The notes: generated by a model from the sequence alone, not told the origin. 34,510 bases of DNA from Planctomycetia bacterium (GCA_020849035.1 JADLHC010000087.1:1-34510), one strand, 5' to 3'; shown: positions 9,445-18,478, counted from the stretch's first letter. Translations and numbers: made by a program.

Positions 9445-12078
9445 ATGAAGGCCTCCGAAATCCGCGCGCGCTACCTGAAGTTTTTCGAGAAGAAGGGCCA
9501 CACGATCGAGAAGTCCGACTCGCTCGTGCCGGAGAACGACCCGACCGTGCTGTTCACGGGCGCGGGGATGAACCAGTTCAAGGACATGTTCCTGGGCAAG
9601 GGGAACAAGCCGTACCGGCGGGCGACGACGTCGCAGAAGTGCCTGCGGACGGGGGACCTGGACAACGTGGGGAAGACGCCGAGCCACCACACGTTCTTCG
9701 AGATGCTGGGGAACTTCTCGTTCGGGGACTATTTCAAGGCGGAGGCGATCCCCTGGGCGTGGGAGTTCTGCACGAGGGAGCTGGCGATCGACCCGGCGCG
9801 GCTCACGGTGACGGTGTACGAGGACGACCAGGAGGCGTACGACATCTGGGCGAAGATCATCCCGAAGGAGAAGCTCTTCCGCGGCGACGCGAAGGACAAT
9901 TTCTGGCCCGCGAACGCGCCGAAGGACGGCCCGAACGGGCCGTGCGGGCCGTGCAGCGAGATCTACTTCGACCGCGGCGCGAAGTACGGGTGCTCGACGA
10001 CGGACTGCGGCCCGCTGTGTCCGAAGTGCAAGCGGCACATCGAAATCTGGAACCTGGTGTTCACGCAGTTCGACCGGCAGGACGGCGGAGTGCTCGCGCC
10101 GCTGAAAAATAAAAACATCGATACCGGCATGGGTCTGGAGCGCACCGTCGCGACCCTGCAGGGCGTCCCGACGAACTTCGACACCGACCTCTTCGCGCCC
10201 ATCATCCGGCGCATCGAGGACATCACAGGCAAGCAGTACCTCCAGGAGGGTCCCGACACCCCGCGCTTCCGCCGCATCGCAGACCACGCGCGGGCGATGA
10301 CGTTCGTGATCGGGGACGGGGTGACGCCGGGGAACGAGGGGCGGGAGTACGTGCTGCGGCGGATCATCCGGCGCGCGGCGGACGACGGGAAGCGGCTGGG
10401 GATGCGGGACGCGTGGCTCTACCGGCTGGTGCCGGCGGTGGGCGAGGCGATGGGGGACCAGTATCCCGAGATCGTGGAGCGGCGGGAGAACATCGCGCGG
10501 ATCGTGAAGGCGGAGGAGGAGCAGTACGCGGCGACGCTCGAGGCGGCGCAGGGGATCATCGAGCGCGAGGTGACGCGGCTGAAGGGCGCGAAGGGGCGGA
10601 CGTTCTCGGGGGACGTGGCGTTCGACCTGCACCAGACGCATGGGTTGCCGATCGACCAGCTCACGGAAATCCTGAAGGAGCGCGAGATCGCGACCGACCG
10701 CAAGCGGTACGACGAGTTGATGGAGGATCACCGGAAGAAGAGCGCGGCGCAGGCGGCGGGAGACGTGTTCTCGCTGGGGCCGCTGGGGAAGATCAAGCCG
10801 ACCGTCGCGACGACGAAGTTCTGCGGTTACGACGCGATGCAGGGGACCGCGACCGTGAAGGCGATCATCGTCGGCAACGACGTCGTGGACGGCGCGGGGG
10901 CGGAGACCGCGGTCCGGGTTGTTCTCGACCAGACCCCGTTCTACGCGGAGAGCGGCGGGCAGGTCGGCGACGCCGGCGTCCTGCGCGGGGACGGCGTCGA
11001 GGTCAGGATCGAGGAGACGAAGAAGACCGAGGGGTACTGGCTGCACGGCGGGAAGGTGGTCCGGGGCACGCTGCGCCCGGGGCTCAAGGTCGAGGCCCAG
11101 GTGGACGTGGACCGCCGCTGGGCGATCATGCGCAACCACACGGGGACGCACATCCTCCACAACGCGCTGCGCACCGTGCTCGGAAAGCACGTCGAGCAGG
11201 CGGGCTCGCTCGTCGCGCCCGACCGTCTCCGCTTCGACTTCAGCCACTTCCAGGCGCTGACGCGCGACGAGGTCCGCCGGATCGAGACGTATGTGAACGA
11301 GCGGATCATGGAGAACGCGCCGGTGACGTGGCGCGAGATGCCGATGTCCGAGGCGAAGAACCTGGGCGCGCTGATGTTCTTCCAGGACAAGTACGGCGAC
11401 GTCGTGCGCCTTGTGTCGGTCGGGGACTGGTCGCGCGAGCTGTGCGGCGGGACCCACGTCCCCTCGGCCGGGACGATCGGCTACTTCCACGTCGTCAGCG
11501 AGGGCTCCGTCGCGGGCGGCACGCGCCGCATCGAGGCGGTGACCGGCGCGGGCGCGGTGGCGCAGGCGCTGCAGTCCGAGGACCGGGTCGCAGCGGCGGC
11601 GACCCTGCTCAACACGCCCCCGGCGAAACTCGCCGACCGCATCCAGGAGCTCCTCGACGAGGTCCATGCGCTGAGGCGCGAGCACGAAAAGGCGCGCCGG
11701 GCCGCGGCGGCGGACGAGGCGGGAGGCCTCTCCGCGAAGGCGTTCCAGGCGGGACCGGAGAAGGCGGTCGTCGAACTCCTCAAGGACAAGTCCGCGGACG
11801 ACCTTCGCTCCATGATCGACAGGCTCGTCAAGGAGCAGAAGATCGCGGTCGCGGCGCTGGGAAGCGTCTTCGAGGAGAAGCCCGTGCTCGTGGTCGGCGT
11901 CCGGCAGGACCTGACGGCGAAGCTCGACGCGGGCGCGATCGCGAAGGAAGCGGGCAAGGCGATGGGCGCGGGCGGCGGCGGCAAGAGGGACCTCGCGCAG
12001 TGCGGCGGAAAGGACGCGTCCAGGGTCCCCGCAGGCCTTGACGCGGCGCGCGCGGCGATCGCCCGGCTTCTCGGGTAG
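9445..12078 (+). CDS. alaS: Alanyl-tRNA synthetase
   Basis: MKASEIRARYLKFFEKKGHTIEKSDSLVPENDPTVLFTGAGMNQFKDMFLGKGNKPYRRATTSQKCLRTGDLDNVG...NHTGTHILHNALR...CGGTHVPSAGTIGYF. Confidence 0.99.
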   Translation: MKASEIRARYLKFFEKKGHTIEKSDSLVPENDPTVLFTGAGMNQFKDMFLGKGNKPYRRATTSQKCLRTGDLDNVGKTPSHHTFFEMLGNFSFGDYFKAEAIPWAWEFCTRELAIDPARLTVTVYEDDQEAYDIWAKIIPKEKLFRGDAKDNFWPANAPKDGPNGPCGPCSEIYFDRGAKYGCSTTDCGPLCPKCKRHIEIWNLVFTQFDRQDGGVLAPLKNKNIDTGMGLERTVATLQGVPTNFDTDLFAPIIRRIEDITGKQYLQEGPDTPRFRRIADHARAMTFVIGDGVTPGNEGREYVLRRIIRRAADDGKRLGMRDAWLYRLVPAVGEAMGDQYPEIVERRENIARIVKAEEEQYAATLEAAQGIIEREVTRLKGAKGRTFSGDVAFDLHQTHGLPIDQLTEILKEREIATDRKRYDELMEDHRKKSAAQAAGDVFSLGPLGKIKPTVATTKFCGYDAMQGTATVKAIIVGNDVVDGAGAETAVRVVLDQTPFYAESGGQVGDAGVLRGDGVEVRIEETKKTEGYWLHGGKVVRGTLRPGLKVEAQVDVDRRWAIMRNHTGTHILHNALRTVLGKHVEQAGSLVAPDRLRFDFSHFQALTRDEVRRIETYVNERIMENAPVTWREMPMSEAKNLGALMFFQDKYGDVVRLVSVGDWSRELCGGTHVPSAGTIGYFHVVSEGSVAGGTRRIEAVTGAGAVAQALQSEDRVAAAATLLNTPPAKLADRIQELLDEVHALRREHEKARRAAAADEAGGLSAKAFQAGPEKAVVELLKDKSADDLRSMIDRLVKEQKIAVAALGSVFEEKPVLVVGVRQDLTAKLDAGAIAKEAGKAMGAGGGGKRDLAQCGGKDASRVPAGLDAARAAIARLLG

Positions 12079-12146
12079 TTCCCGGATTGGAGGTGGACGT
12101 CGAATCCCGCGCGGATATCATGGCCGCGCCGGGGCACCCGGCTCCA

Positions 12147-15100
12147 ATGATCCGCGCCACCCTGGACACTTTCGACGCCCTCTTCCTCAGTTTTGGGCAG
12201 CGTCTCGGCCACTTCTCCTCCCGGGACATGGGGGACGCCGCCGCCGCCGCATCGCGGCTCGAGCGCTCGGGCCACCCGGTCCCGATCGAGACGCTGGTCA
12301 CCTCGCTGGGGATGGCGGACGAGCCCGCGTGCGAGGGAATCCTGGCCGCGATCCGGGAGTCGGAGTTCCGGTGCACGTCGTGCGGGACGGGGCTGCGCGG
12401 GGCCGATCTCGAGAGTGCGCGCACCGTGACCTGCCCGCGGTGCGGCGAGGCGGGCGTCGACCGGGTCACCCGCGGCACGTCGCGCGCGCCTTCCGTCCGT
12501 GTGCCGGCGCGACCGGCCGCCCGCGCCGCCCCCGGCGGCCAGTCCCCGGCGTCCGTCACCGGGACGGCGCTCACCGAGCTCCGCAGCATCGACGTGCCCG
12601 TCGAGCACGAGCCGCGCCCGGATCGCGCCGACCCGCTCCTCGGGAAACTCTTCGGACGCTACCGCATCAAGGGACTCCTCGGCATCGGCGGGTGGGGGAA
12701 CGTCTACCTCGCGGAGTCCGAGGGGCGCGAGTTTGCAGTGAAAGTCCTGCGCGCCGAGCTCGCGGGCTCCGCCGATCACCTCGACCGCTTCATGACCGAG
12801 GCCCAGATCACCGCCACCCTCGATCATGCCGTCATCCGCCGCACGCTCGACATCGGGAAACACCACGGATTCCACTACATGGCGATGGAGTACGTGGATG
12901 GGGCCAGCGTGCACGCGCTCGTCGCGCGCAACGGCCCGCTCCCCGTGGCGCTGGCGGCCAAGATCGCCGTCCGCGTCGCCGAGGCCCTCCGTTTCGCCTC
13001 GCGCCGCGGAATCGTGCACAGGGACATCAAGCCCCGCAACGTCCTCGTCTCGCGGGCGGGGGAGGTCAAGCTCACGGACTTCGGGCTCGCCAAGATGCTC
13101 CTCGACGGCTCGAGCATGACAGGAACCGGCGCCGTGCTCGGCACGCCGGAGTACATGAGCCCCGAACAGTTCGACGGCGCGCGAGCCGACAAGCGCTCCG
13201 ATATCTACTCCCTCGGCTGCACTCTCTTCTTCATGCTCACCGGCCACCCGCCTTTCGAGGGCACGGACTTCGCCTCCCTCATGCGCCGCCACAAGCAGGG
13301 ACAGCCCCCCTCGCCCCTCCGCTTTAACCCCGATGTCCCCGCCCACGTCTGCTCGGCCCTCTCGCGGATGCTCGAAAAGGCGCCCACGCGGCGCTTCCAG
13401 GACTACGACGAACTGCTGGAGGCGCTCTCGGCGCCGGGGGAGGCGGGGGAGCGGCACGAAGGGGCGGAGGCGCACGGACTGGAAGAGGCGTGGATGGACG
13501 AGGAGAGGGTGAAGCGCGGGGCGGAGGTGCAGGCGATGTACACGGCGGAGGGGATGCCGGCGCCGCCGCGGTACCACGTGCTTCGGGGGCTGGGCTACGG
13601 GGCGGGCGTGGCGGCGGGGCCGGACGATGGGTTCTTCGCGCATCCGGTGCTGCTGCGCTGCGACGGCTGCGGGCGGTCCTTCCGGTTCAAGGCGCCGCTG
13701 GCCGGGGAACTGGCGTGTCCGAAGTGCCGCGCGGTCGCGATGAGCCATGCCGCGTTCGCGATCGACCGGCAGGCGTGTTTCCTGTACCTGCGGATCGGGG
13801 ACCAGGGAGCCGGGATACCGAACGCGCAGGACGACCTCGTGCGCGTGGCCGGCATGGCGAGCCAGTCGGGCACGAACAACGTGGTGCTCGACTTCTCGGC
13901 CTGCTCGACGTTCCCGAGCGAAGTCATCGGGCCGCTCTTGCGGCTCAAGGAGATCCTCACCGCCGACCGCGTCGCCCCGGCGCTGCTGGTGTCGACGAAG
14001 GGGATGAAGGCTCTCAAGTCGCGGGGGATGCAGGAGTTCTTCCTGTGCTTCTCTTCCGAGCAGGAGGTGGAGGAGCACGTGGCGGCGGCGCGGCTGTGCC
14101 CGCACGTCCGCTATTTCCTCTGCGCCGTCCGCGGCCAGCTCACGGTGGGCGAGGAGGAGATCCAGGAAAACCTCGCGTCCAGCGCCCGCCCCTGCGTGGA
14201 CCGGGCCGCGTTTGAGGAGGCCTATCCGCTCCTGCGCGAGGCGCTTCGCCGCTCCGACGCCCGGGCCGCCCGCGCCGCCTGCGCGGCGCTGGGGCGGCGG
14301 CTCGGGAAGGAGCCGTGCCTGCAGGCGGCGGCGAAACGGATCAGGGACATGGCGGAGGACGCGATCCGGCTGTCGCTGGAGAATTCGGCGCGGTCGCACC
14401 TGGCGCGGGGGCGGGTGGACCGGGCGAGGGTGGCTGCGAAGGAATGCCTCGCGGCGTTCCCCGATTCGCCGGCGGCGGCGGAGGTGCTGGCGCAGATCGC
14501 GATGACCGAGGGGCGCCCGTCCGAGGCGGCGGGGCATTTCGAGGCCGCGGCTCGCGGGGCCGCCTCGACGGCGGAGTACCGGCTCAGCGAGGCGGCCGCC
14601 CTCCAGCGCGCCGGGGACAGCGCGGGCGCACTCAAGTGCCTCGACGCCGTGCTCGCGGAGGACCCGGGGCATTTCCGCGCGGCGCACTTCAAGGGAACGA
14701 TCCATTTCGCGCGCGGCGAGTACGAGCAGGCCGGGGAGTCGTTCGACCGGGCGCTCGAGATCCAGCCTGAGATCGCCGACGTGCTGCTCTGGCGAGGGCG
14801 GGTGAATCACCGTCTCAACCGGCTCAACGAGAGCCTCCGCGACTTCGTCAAGGCGAACCGGATCGAGCCTCGCCGCCCAAGGACGCTCGCCAACTGCGGC
14901 GCCATCTGCGGCCGCCTCGGGAGGCACCGGGAGGCGATCGCGTTCCTGCAGAGCGCCATCAGGCTGAACCCGTCGCTGGCGGGACCCCGGTACAACCTCG
15001 CCTGCTCGCTCGCGGCCACCGGCGACACCGCCGGCGCGCTCAGGACGCTTCGGGAAGCCGTCGCCGCCGGCTGGCGAAACCGCGATCTCGCCCTGCGCGA

Positions 15101-15200
15101 CCCGCTTCTCCAGCAGCTCCGCGACGACCCGGAGCTCGGCCCGCAGTTCCAGTCCGCCATGGCCGACATGCCCGGGCAGGGCGAGACCGAGGAGTACTGA
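12147..15200 (+). CDS. Ser/Thr protein kinase with N-terminal helical module, zinc ribbon, kinase, second zinc ribbon, STAS-like domain and C-terminal TPR repeats
   Basis: FRCTSCGTGLRGADLESARTVTCPRCGEAG (zinc ribbon); GRYRIKGLLGIGGWGNVYLAE...FAVKVL...IVHRDIKPRNVLV...LTDFGLA...GTPEYMSPEQ (complete kinase motifs); LLRCDGCGRSFRFKAPLAGELACPKC (zinc ribbon); NVVLDFSACSTFPSEVIGPLLRLKEILTADRVAPALLVSTKGMKALKSRGMQEFFLCFSSEQEVEEHV (STAS-like); AAHFKGTIHFARGEYEQAGESFDRALEIQPE (TPR). ORF opens at TTG 12087; ATG 12147 is my preferred start. Confidence 0.9.
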   Translation: MIRATLDTFDALFLSFGQRLGHFSSRDMGDAAAAASRLERSGHPVPIETLVTSLGMADEPACEGILAAIRESEFRCTSCGTGLRGADLESARTVTCPRCGEAGVDRVTRGTSRAPSVRVPARPAARAAPGGQSPASVTGTALTELRSIDVPVEHEPRPDRADPLLGKLFGRYRIKGLLGIGGWGNVYLAESEGREFAVKVLRAELAGSADHLDRFMTEAQITATLDHAVIRRTLDIGKHHGFHYMAMEYVDGASVHALVARNGPLPVALAAKIAVRVAEALRFASRRGIVHRDIKPRNVLVSRAGEVKLTDFGLAKMLLDGSSMTGTGAVLGTPEYMSPEQFDGARADKRSDIYSLGCTLFFMLTGHPPFEGTDFASLMRRHKQGQPPSPLRFNPDVPAHVCSALSRMLEKAPTRRFQDYDELLEALSAPGEAGERHEGAEAHGLEEAWMDEERVKRGAEVQAMYTAEGMPAPPRYHVLRGLGYGAGVAAGPDDGFFAHPVLLRCDGCGRSFRFKAPLAGELACPKCRAVAMSHAAFAIDRQACFLYLRIGDQGAGIPNAQDDLVRVAGMASQSGTNNVVLDFSACSTFPSEVIGPLLRLKEILTADRVAPALLVSTKGMKALKSRGMQEFFLCFSSEQEVEEHVAAARLCPHVRYFLCAVRGQLTVGEEEIQENLASSARPCVDRAAFEEAYPLLREALRRSDARAARAACAALGRRLGKEPCLQAAAKRIRDMAEDAIRLSLENSARSHLARGRVDRARVAAKECLAAFPDSPAAAEVLAQIAMTEGRPSEAAGHFEAAARGAASTAEYRLSEAAALQRAGDSAGALKCLDAVLAEDPGHFRAAHFKGTIHFARGEYEQAGESFDRALEIQPEIADVLLWRGRVNHRLNRLNESLRDFVKANRIEPRRPRTLANCGAICGRLGRHREAIAFLQSAIRLNPSLAGPRYNLACSLAATGDTAGALRTLREAVAAGWRNRDLALRDPLLQQLRDDPELGPQFQSAMADMPGQGETEEY

Positions 15201-15204
15201 CGCG

Positions 15205-15220
15205 GCGCGCCGGAGCGCGC
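15205..15220 (+). other. GC-rich hairpin immediately downstream of the kinase gene
   Basis: GCGCGC CGGA GCGCGC perfect inverted repeat 5 nt after the TGA; no U tract. Confidence 0.4.
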
Positions 15221-15256
15221 GCGGCGGGCCCTGACGCCGTGCGATGCCCCCCAACC

Positions 15257-15286
15257 TTGACACCCCTGCCGCGCCGCCGCTAGACT
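15257..15286 (+). promoter_or_regulatory. Candidate promoter of rpmF-plsX-fabH-fabD: TTGACA-18-TAGACT
   Basis: Perfect -35 TTGACA 15257-15262, spacer 18, TAGACT 15281-15286, rpmF ATG at 15319 preceded by AGGAG. Confidence 0.7.
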
Positions 15287-15318
15287 CCGCCCCCTTCGAC
15301 AGTCCCACAGGAGCCGAA

Positions 15319-15498
15319 ATGCCCAATCCAAAAAGGAAATTCTCGCGGTCGCGGACGCGCAAGAAGCGCACGCACGACCGCCACAAGCTGCCCACGCTTC
15401 ACCTGGCCGAATGCCCGCGCTGCCACCAGCACCGGCGCCCGCACCGCGTGTGCGGGAACTGCGGGTATTACGACGGCGAACCCGTGATCAAGCTCTAG
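15319..15498 (+). CDS. rpmF: 50S ribosomal protein L32
   Basis: MPNPKRKFSRSRTRKKRTHDRHKLPTLHLAECPRCHQHRRPHRVCGNCGYYDGEPVIKL; four-Cys zinc motif. Confidence 0.96.
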   Translation: MPNPKRKFSRSRTRKKRTHDRHKLPTLHLAECPRCHQHRRPHRVCGNCGYYDGEPVIKL

Positions 15499-15502
15499 GG
15501 CC

Positions 15503-16474
15503 ATGAAGCTCGCCCTGGACGCGATGGGGGGCGACCACGCACCGGCGGAGGTGGTGCGCGGGGGGATCGAATACGCCCGGACGGCTCCGGAGGACGTCGT
15601 GCTCATGGTCGGCATCCCGGAGAAGGTGCAGCCGCTGCTCGCGGGCGCGCCGCCGAACGTGAAGCTGATCCCGTGCACGCAGGTGATCGAGATGGGGGAG
15701 CATCCTGCGAAGGCGCTGAAGGAGAAGCGCGACAGCTCGATCGCCCTGTGCGTGGGGATGTGCGTGAAGGGGATGGCGGACGCGTTCATCGGCGCGGGCA
15801 ACACGGGCGCGTGCGTCGGCGGCAGCCTTTTCCTGATGGGCCACCTTCCCGGCGTGCTGAAGGCCGGGATTGCGACTCCGCTGCCGATGAGGGGCGGCGA
15901 GTGCACGGTGATCGACGCGGGGGCGAACATCGTCCCGAAGCCGCAGCACCTTCTGCAGTACGCGCTGATGGGTGCGATCTACGCGAAGGTTCGCGGGATT
16001 GCCGAGCCGAGGGTCGGGATCCTGAACATCGGCGAGGAGGACGACAAGGGGACGGAGCTGGTGCAGCAGGCGCGGGACCTGATCCGGAAGACGGACCTGA
16101 AGTACGTCGGGTTCGTGGAGCCGACGGCGATCGCCGAGGGCGCCGCGGACGTGGTGGTGGCGGACGGGTTCGCCGGGAACATCCTGCTGAAGGCGTTCGA
16201 GGGGATGGGCGAGCTGCTCCTGCAGCATTTCGAGAAGAGCGGCGTGGGCGGGGACGCGTTCGCGGCCGCGATGAAGGAAGGGCGTCGGATCGGCGACTTC
16301 GCCTCGTACGGGGGCGCGCCGCTGCTGGGGACGAAGGGCGTGACGATGATCGCGCACGGGCGGTCGAACGCGACCGCGATCGCCAACGCGCTGCGGCGCG
16401 GGTCGGCGTGCGCGCGCGAGAAGATCGTCGAGAAGATCGCCGCCGAAATCCAGAAGTACCCGATGAGCGCCTAG
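15503..16474 (+). CDS. plsX: Phosphate acyltransferase PlsX
   Basis: MKLALDAMGGDHAPAEVVRGGIEYA...FIGAGNTGACV...GILNIGEEDDKGTELVQQARDLI...VVADGFAGNILLKAFEGMGELL. Confidence 0.97.
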   Translation: MKLALDAMGGDHAPAEVVRGGIEYARTAPEDVVLMVGIPEKVQPLLAGAPPNVKLIPCTQVIEMGEHPAKALKEKRDSSIALCVGMCVKGMADAFIGAGNTGACVGGSLFLMGHLPGVLKAGIATPLPMRGGECTVIDAGANIVPKPQHLLQYALMGAIYAKVRGIAEPRVGILNIGEEDDKGTELVQQARDLIRKTDLKYVGFVEPTAIAEGAADVVVADGFAGNILLKAFEGMGELLLQHFEKSGVGGDAFAAAMKEGRRIGDFASYGGAPLLGTKGVTMIAHGRSNATAIANALRRGSACAREKIVEKIAAEIQKYPMSA

Positions 16475-16477
16475 ACC

Positions 16478-17467
16478 ATGACCCAGCTCCTCAAGGTCGG
16501 CATCGCCGGAACCGGCTCCTACGTGCCGGAGAAGGTGATGACGAACAACGACTTCACGAAGTACGTCGATACCTCCGACGAGTGGATCCGGGAGCGCACG
16601 GGGATCCGCGAGCGGCGTTTTGCCCCGGAGGGGATGGCCACGTCCCACATGGCGGAGATCGCGGCAAAGAGGGCGATGGAGGCCGCGAACGTGGCCCCCG
16701 AGGACATCGACCTGGTAATCGTGGGGACGGTGACGCCGGACAACGTGTTCCCGACGACGGCGTGCCAGCTGCAGCGCCGGCTCGGCTGCGTCCGCGCGGG
16801 AGCGTTCGACCTCGCGGCGGCGTGCAGCGGGTTCATCTACAGCACCTCGGTCGGATGGAACATGGTCCGCTCCGGCGCCGCGCGAAACGCCCTCGTGATC
16901 GGCGCGGAAAAGCTGTCCAACCTGCTGAACATGAAGGACCGCACGAGCTGCATCCTGTTCGGCGACGGCGCGGGCGCGGCGGTCATCCGGCCGATGGACG
17001 GCCCCTCCGAGATCCTCTTCTCGTCGCTTCACGCGATCGGCGACACGGAGGAGGTCATGATCCTCCCCGCGGGCGGCAGCCGGATGCCCGCGACGAAGGA
17101 CACGGTGGAGAAGGAGCTGCACTACCTGCGCATCAAGGGCCGCGAGGTCTTCAAGTTCGCGGTCAGCAAGATGGTGGAGCAGGTGGAGCTGTGCGCGGAG
17201 AAGTGCGGGGTGCCGGTGTCGAAGATCGCGACGATCATCCCGCACCAGGTGAACCTGCGGATCCTGGAGTACGCGAGCGAGAAGCTGAACGTCCCGATGG
17301 ACCGGATGATGATCAACATCGACAAGTACGGGAACACGAGCGCCGCGAGCGTGCCGATCGCGCTGGACGAGGCGGTGCGGTCGGGGCGTGTGAAGCGCGG
17401 GGACCTGGTGGTGATGGTGGCGTTCGGCGCGGGGCTGACGTGGGGGAGCGTGGCGCTGAGGTACTAG
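16478..17467 (+). CDS. fabH: 3-oxoacyl-ACP synthase III (KAS III)
   Basis: VGIAGTGSYVPEKVMTNNDFTKYVDTSDEWIRERTGIRERR...FDLAAACSGFIYS (active-site Cys)...IIPHQVNLRIL...NIDKYGNTSAASVPIALDEAV. Confidence 0.98.
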   Translation: MTQLLKVGIAGTGSYVPEKVMTNNDFTKYVDTSDEWIRERTGIRERRFAPEGMATSHMAEIAAKRAMEAANVAPEDIDLVIVGTVTPDNVFPTTACQLQRRLGCVRAGAFDLAAACSGFIYSTSVGWNMVRSGAARNALVIGAEKLSNLLNMKDRTSCILFGDGAGAAVIRPMDGPSEILFSSLHAIGDTEEVMILPAGGSRMPATKDTVEKELHYLRIKGREVFKFAVSKMVEQVELCAEKCGVPVSKIATIIPHQVNLRILEYASEKLNVPMDRMMINIDKYGNTSAASVPIALDEAVRSGRVKRGDLVVMVAFGAGLTWGSVALRY

Positions 17468-17469
17468 CA

Positions 17470-17501
17470 GGAGACGGGAGACGGGGGACGGGAGACGGGA
17501 G
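17470..17501 (+). repeat. Degenerate GGAGAC/GGGAGACG tandem repeat with G-quadruplex-type spacing
   Basis: ggagacgggagacgggggacgggagacgggag; G-runs at 17476-78, 17483-87, 17490-92, 17497-99 separated by 4, 2 and 4 nt. Confidence 0.85.
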
Positions 17502-17506
17502 TGTCC

Positions 17507-17523
17507 GGCCGCCGACGGCGGCC
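17507..17523 (+). other. Perfect 7-bp GC hairpin with 3-nt loop in the fabH-fabD gap
   Basis: GGCCGCC GAC GGCGGCC. Confidence 0.8.
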
Positions 17524-17551
17524 GATTTCGTTTCCAGGGGAGAACCGAGCG

Positions 17552-18478
17552 ATGAAGACCGCGGCGCTGTTCCCGGGGCAGGGCGCGCAGGGCGTGGGGA
17601 TGGGGAAGGACCTGTTCGAGAAGTCCGCGGCGGCGCGGAAGACGTTCGAGGAAGCGAACGCGATCCTGGGCGTGGACCTCGCGAAGACGTGCTTCGAGGG
17701 CCCCGAGGAGACCCTGTCGCGCACCGACACGTGCCAGCCGGCGATCCTGGTGCACTCGATCGCGGCGATCCGGGCGCTGGAGGAGAAGGGCGCGCCTCTG
17801 AAGGCGGACCTGGCGGCGGGGCTGTCGCTCGGCGAGTACACGGCCCACGTGTTCGCGGGCTCGATCGCGTTCGCCGACGCCGTGCGGCTCGTGCGCAAGC
17901 GCGGCGAGGCGATGCAGGCGGCGTGCGACGCGAAACCGAGCACCATGGCGACGGTGCTGGGGCTCGACCTGGAGAAGCTGAAGCATGCGGTCGCCGAGGG
18001 GAAGGCGAAGGGGATCGTGGTGGTCGCGAACCTCCTCGGGCCCGGCCAGGCGGCGATCAGCGGCGAGGTCGCCGCGGTCGAGGCCGCCGGCGAGGCCGCG
18101 AAGAAGCTCGGCGCGAAGCGCGTCATCCCGCTGAAGGTCGCGGGGGCGTTCCACTCCCCGCTGATGGCGTCCGCGGTGGAGACGCTCAGGGCCGCGCTCG
18201 CGAAGACCGAGATCCGCGCGCCGCGCATCCCGGTCATCAGCAACGTCACGGCCGCCCCGGCCACCGACCCCGCGCAGATCCGCGAGCTCCTCGGCCGCCA
18301 GGTCGGCGAGTCCGTCCTCTGGGAGGAATCCAACAGGCGCATGGGAGCGGACGGCGTGAAGCGCTTCGTCGAGGTCGGCCCCGGCAAGGTGCTGACGGGC
18401 CTGGCGCGCAAGATCGTGGACGGGAGCGAGACGGCGAACGTCGAGGCGTGGGCGAACGTCGAGGCGTTTTCGGGGTAG
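17552..18478 (+). CDS. fabD: Malonyl-CoA:ACP S-malonyltransferase
   Basis: MKTAALFPGQGAQGVGMGKDLFE...AAGLSLGEYTAHVFAGSI (GLSLGE nucleophile elbow)...AGAFHSPLM. Confidence 0.97.
   Translation: MKTAALFPGQGAQGVGMGKDLFEKSAAARKTFEEANAILGVDLAKTCFEGPEETLSRTDTCQPAILVHSIAAIRALEEKGAPLKADLAAGLSLGEYTAHVFAGSIAFADAVRLVRKRGEAMQAACDAKPSTMATVLGLDLEKLKHAVAEGKAKGIVVVANLLGPGQAAISGEVAAVEAAGEAAKKLGAKRVIPLKVAGAFHSPLMASAVETLRAALAKTEIRAPRIPVISNVTAAPATDPAQIRELLGRQVGESVLWEESNRRMGADGVKRFVEVGPGKVLTGLARKIVDGSETANVEAWANVEAFSG

Noticed and set aside
7996-11685. 1229-aa minus-strand ORF opposite recA and alaS
   Set aside because: Shadow ORF; RecA and AlaRS are clear on the plus strand.
11481-15395. 1304-aa minus-strand ORF opposite the kinase gene
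   Set aside because: Shadow ORF of the kinase coding sequence.
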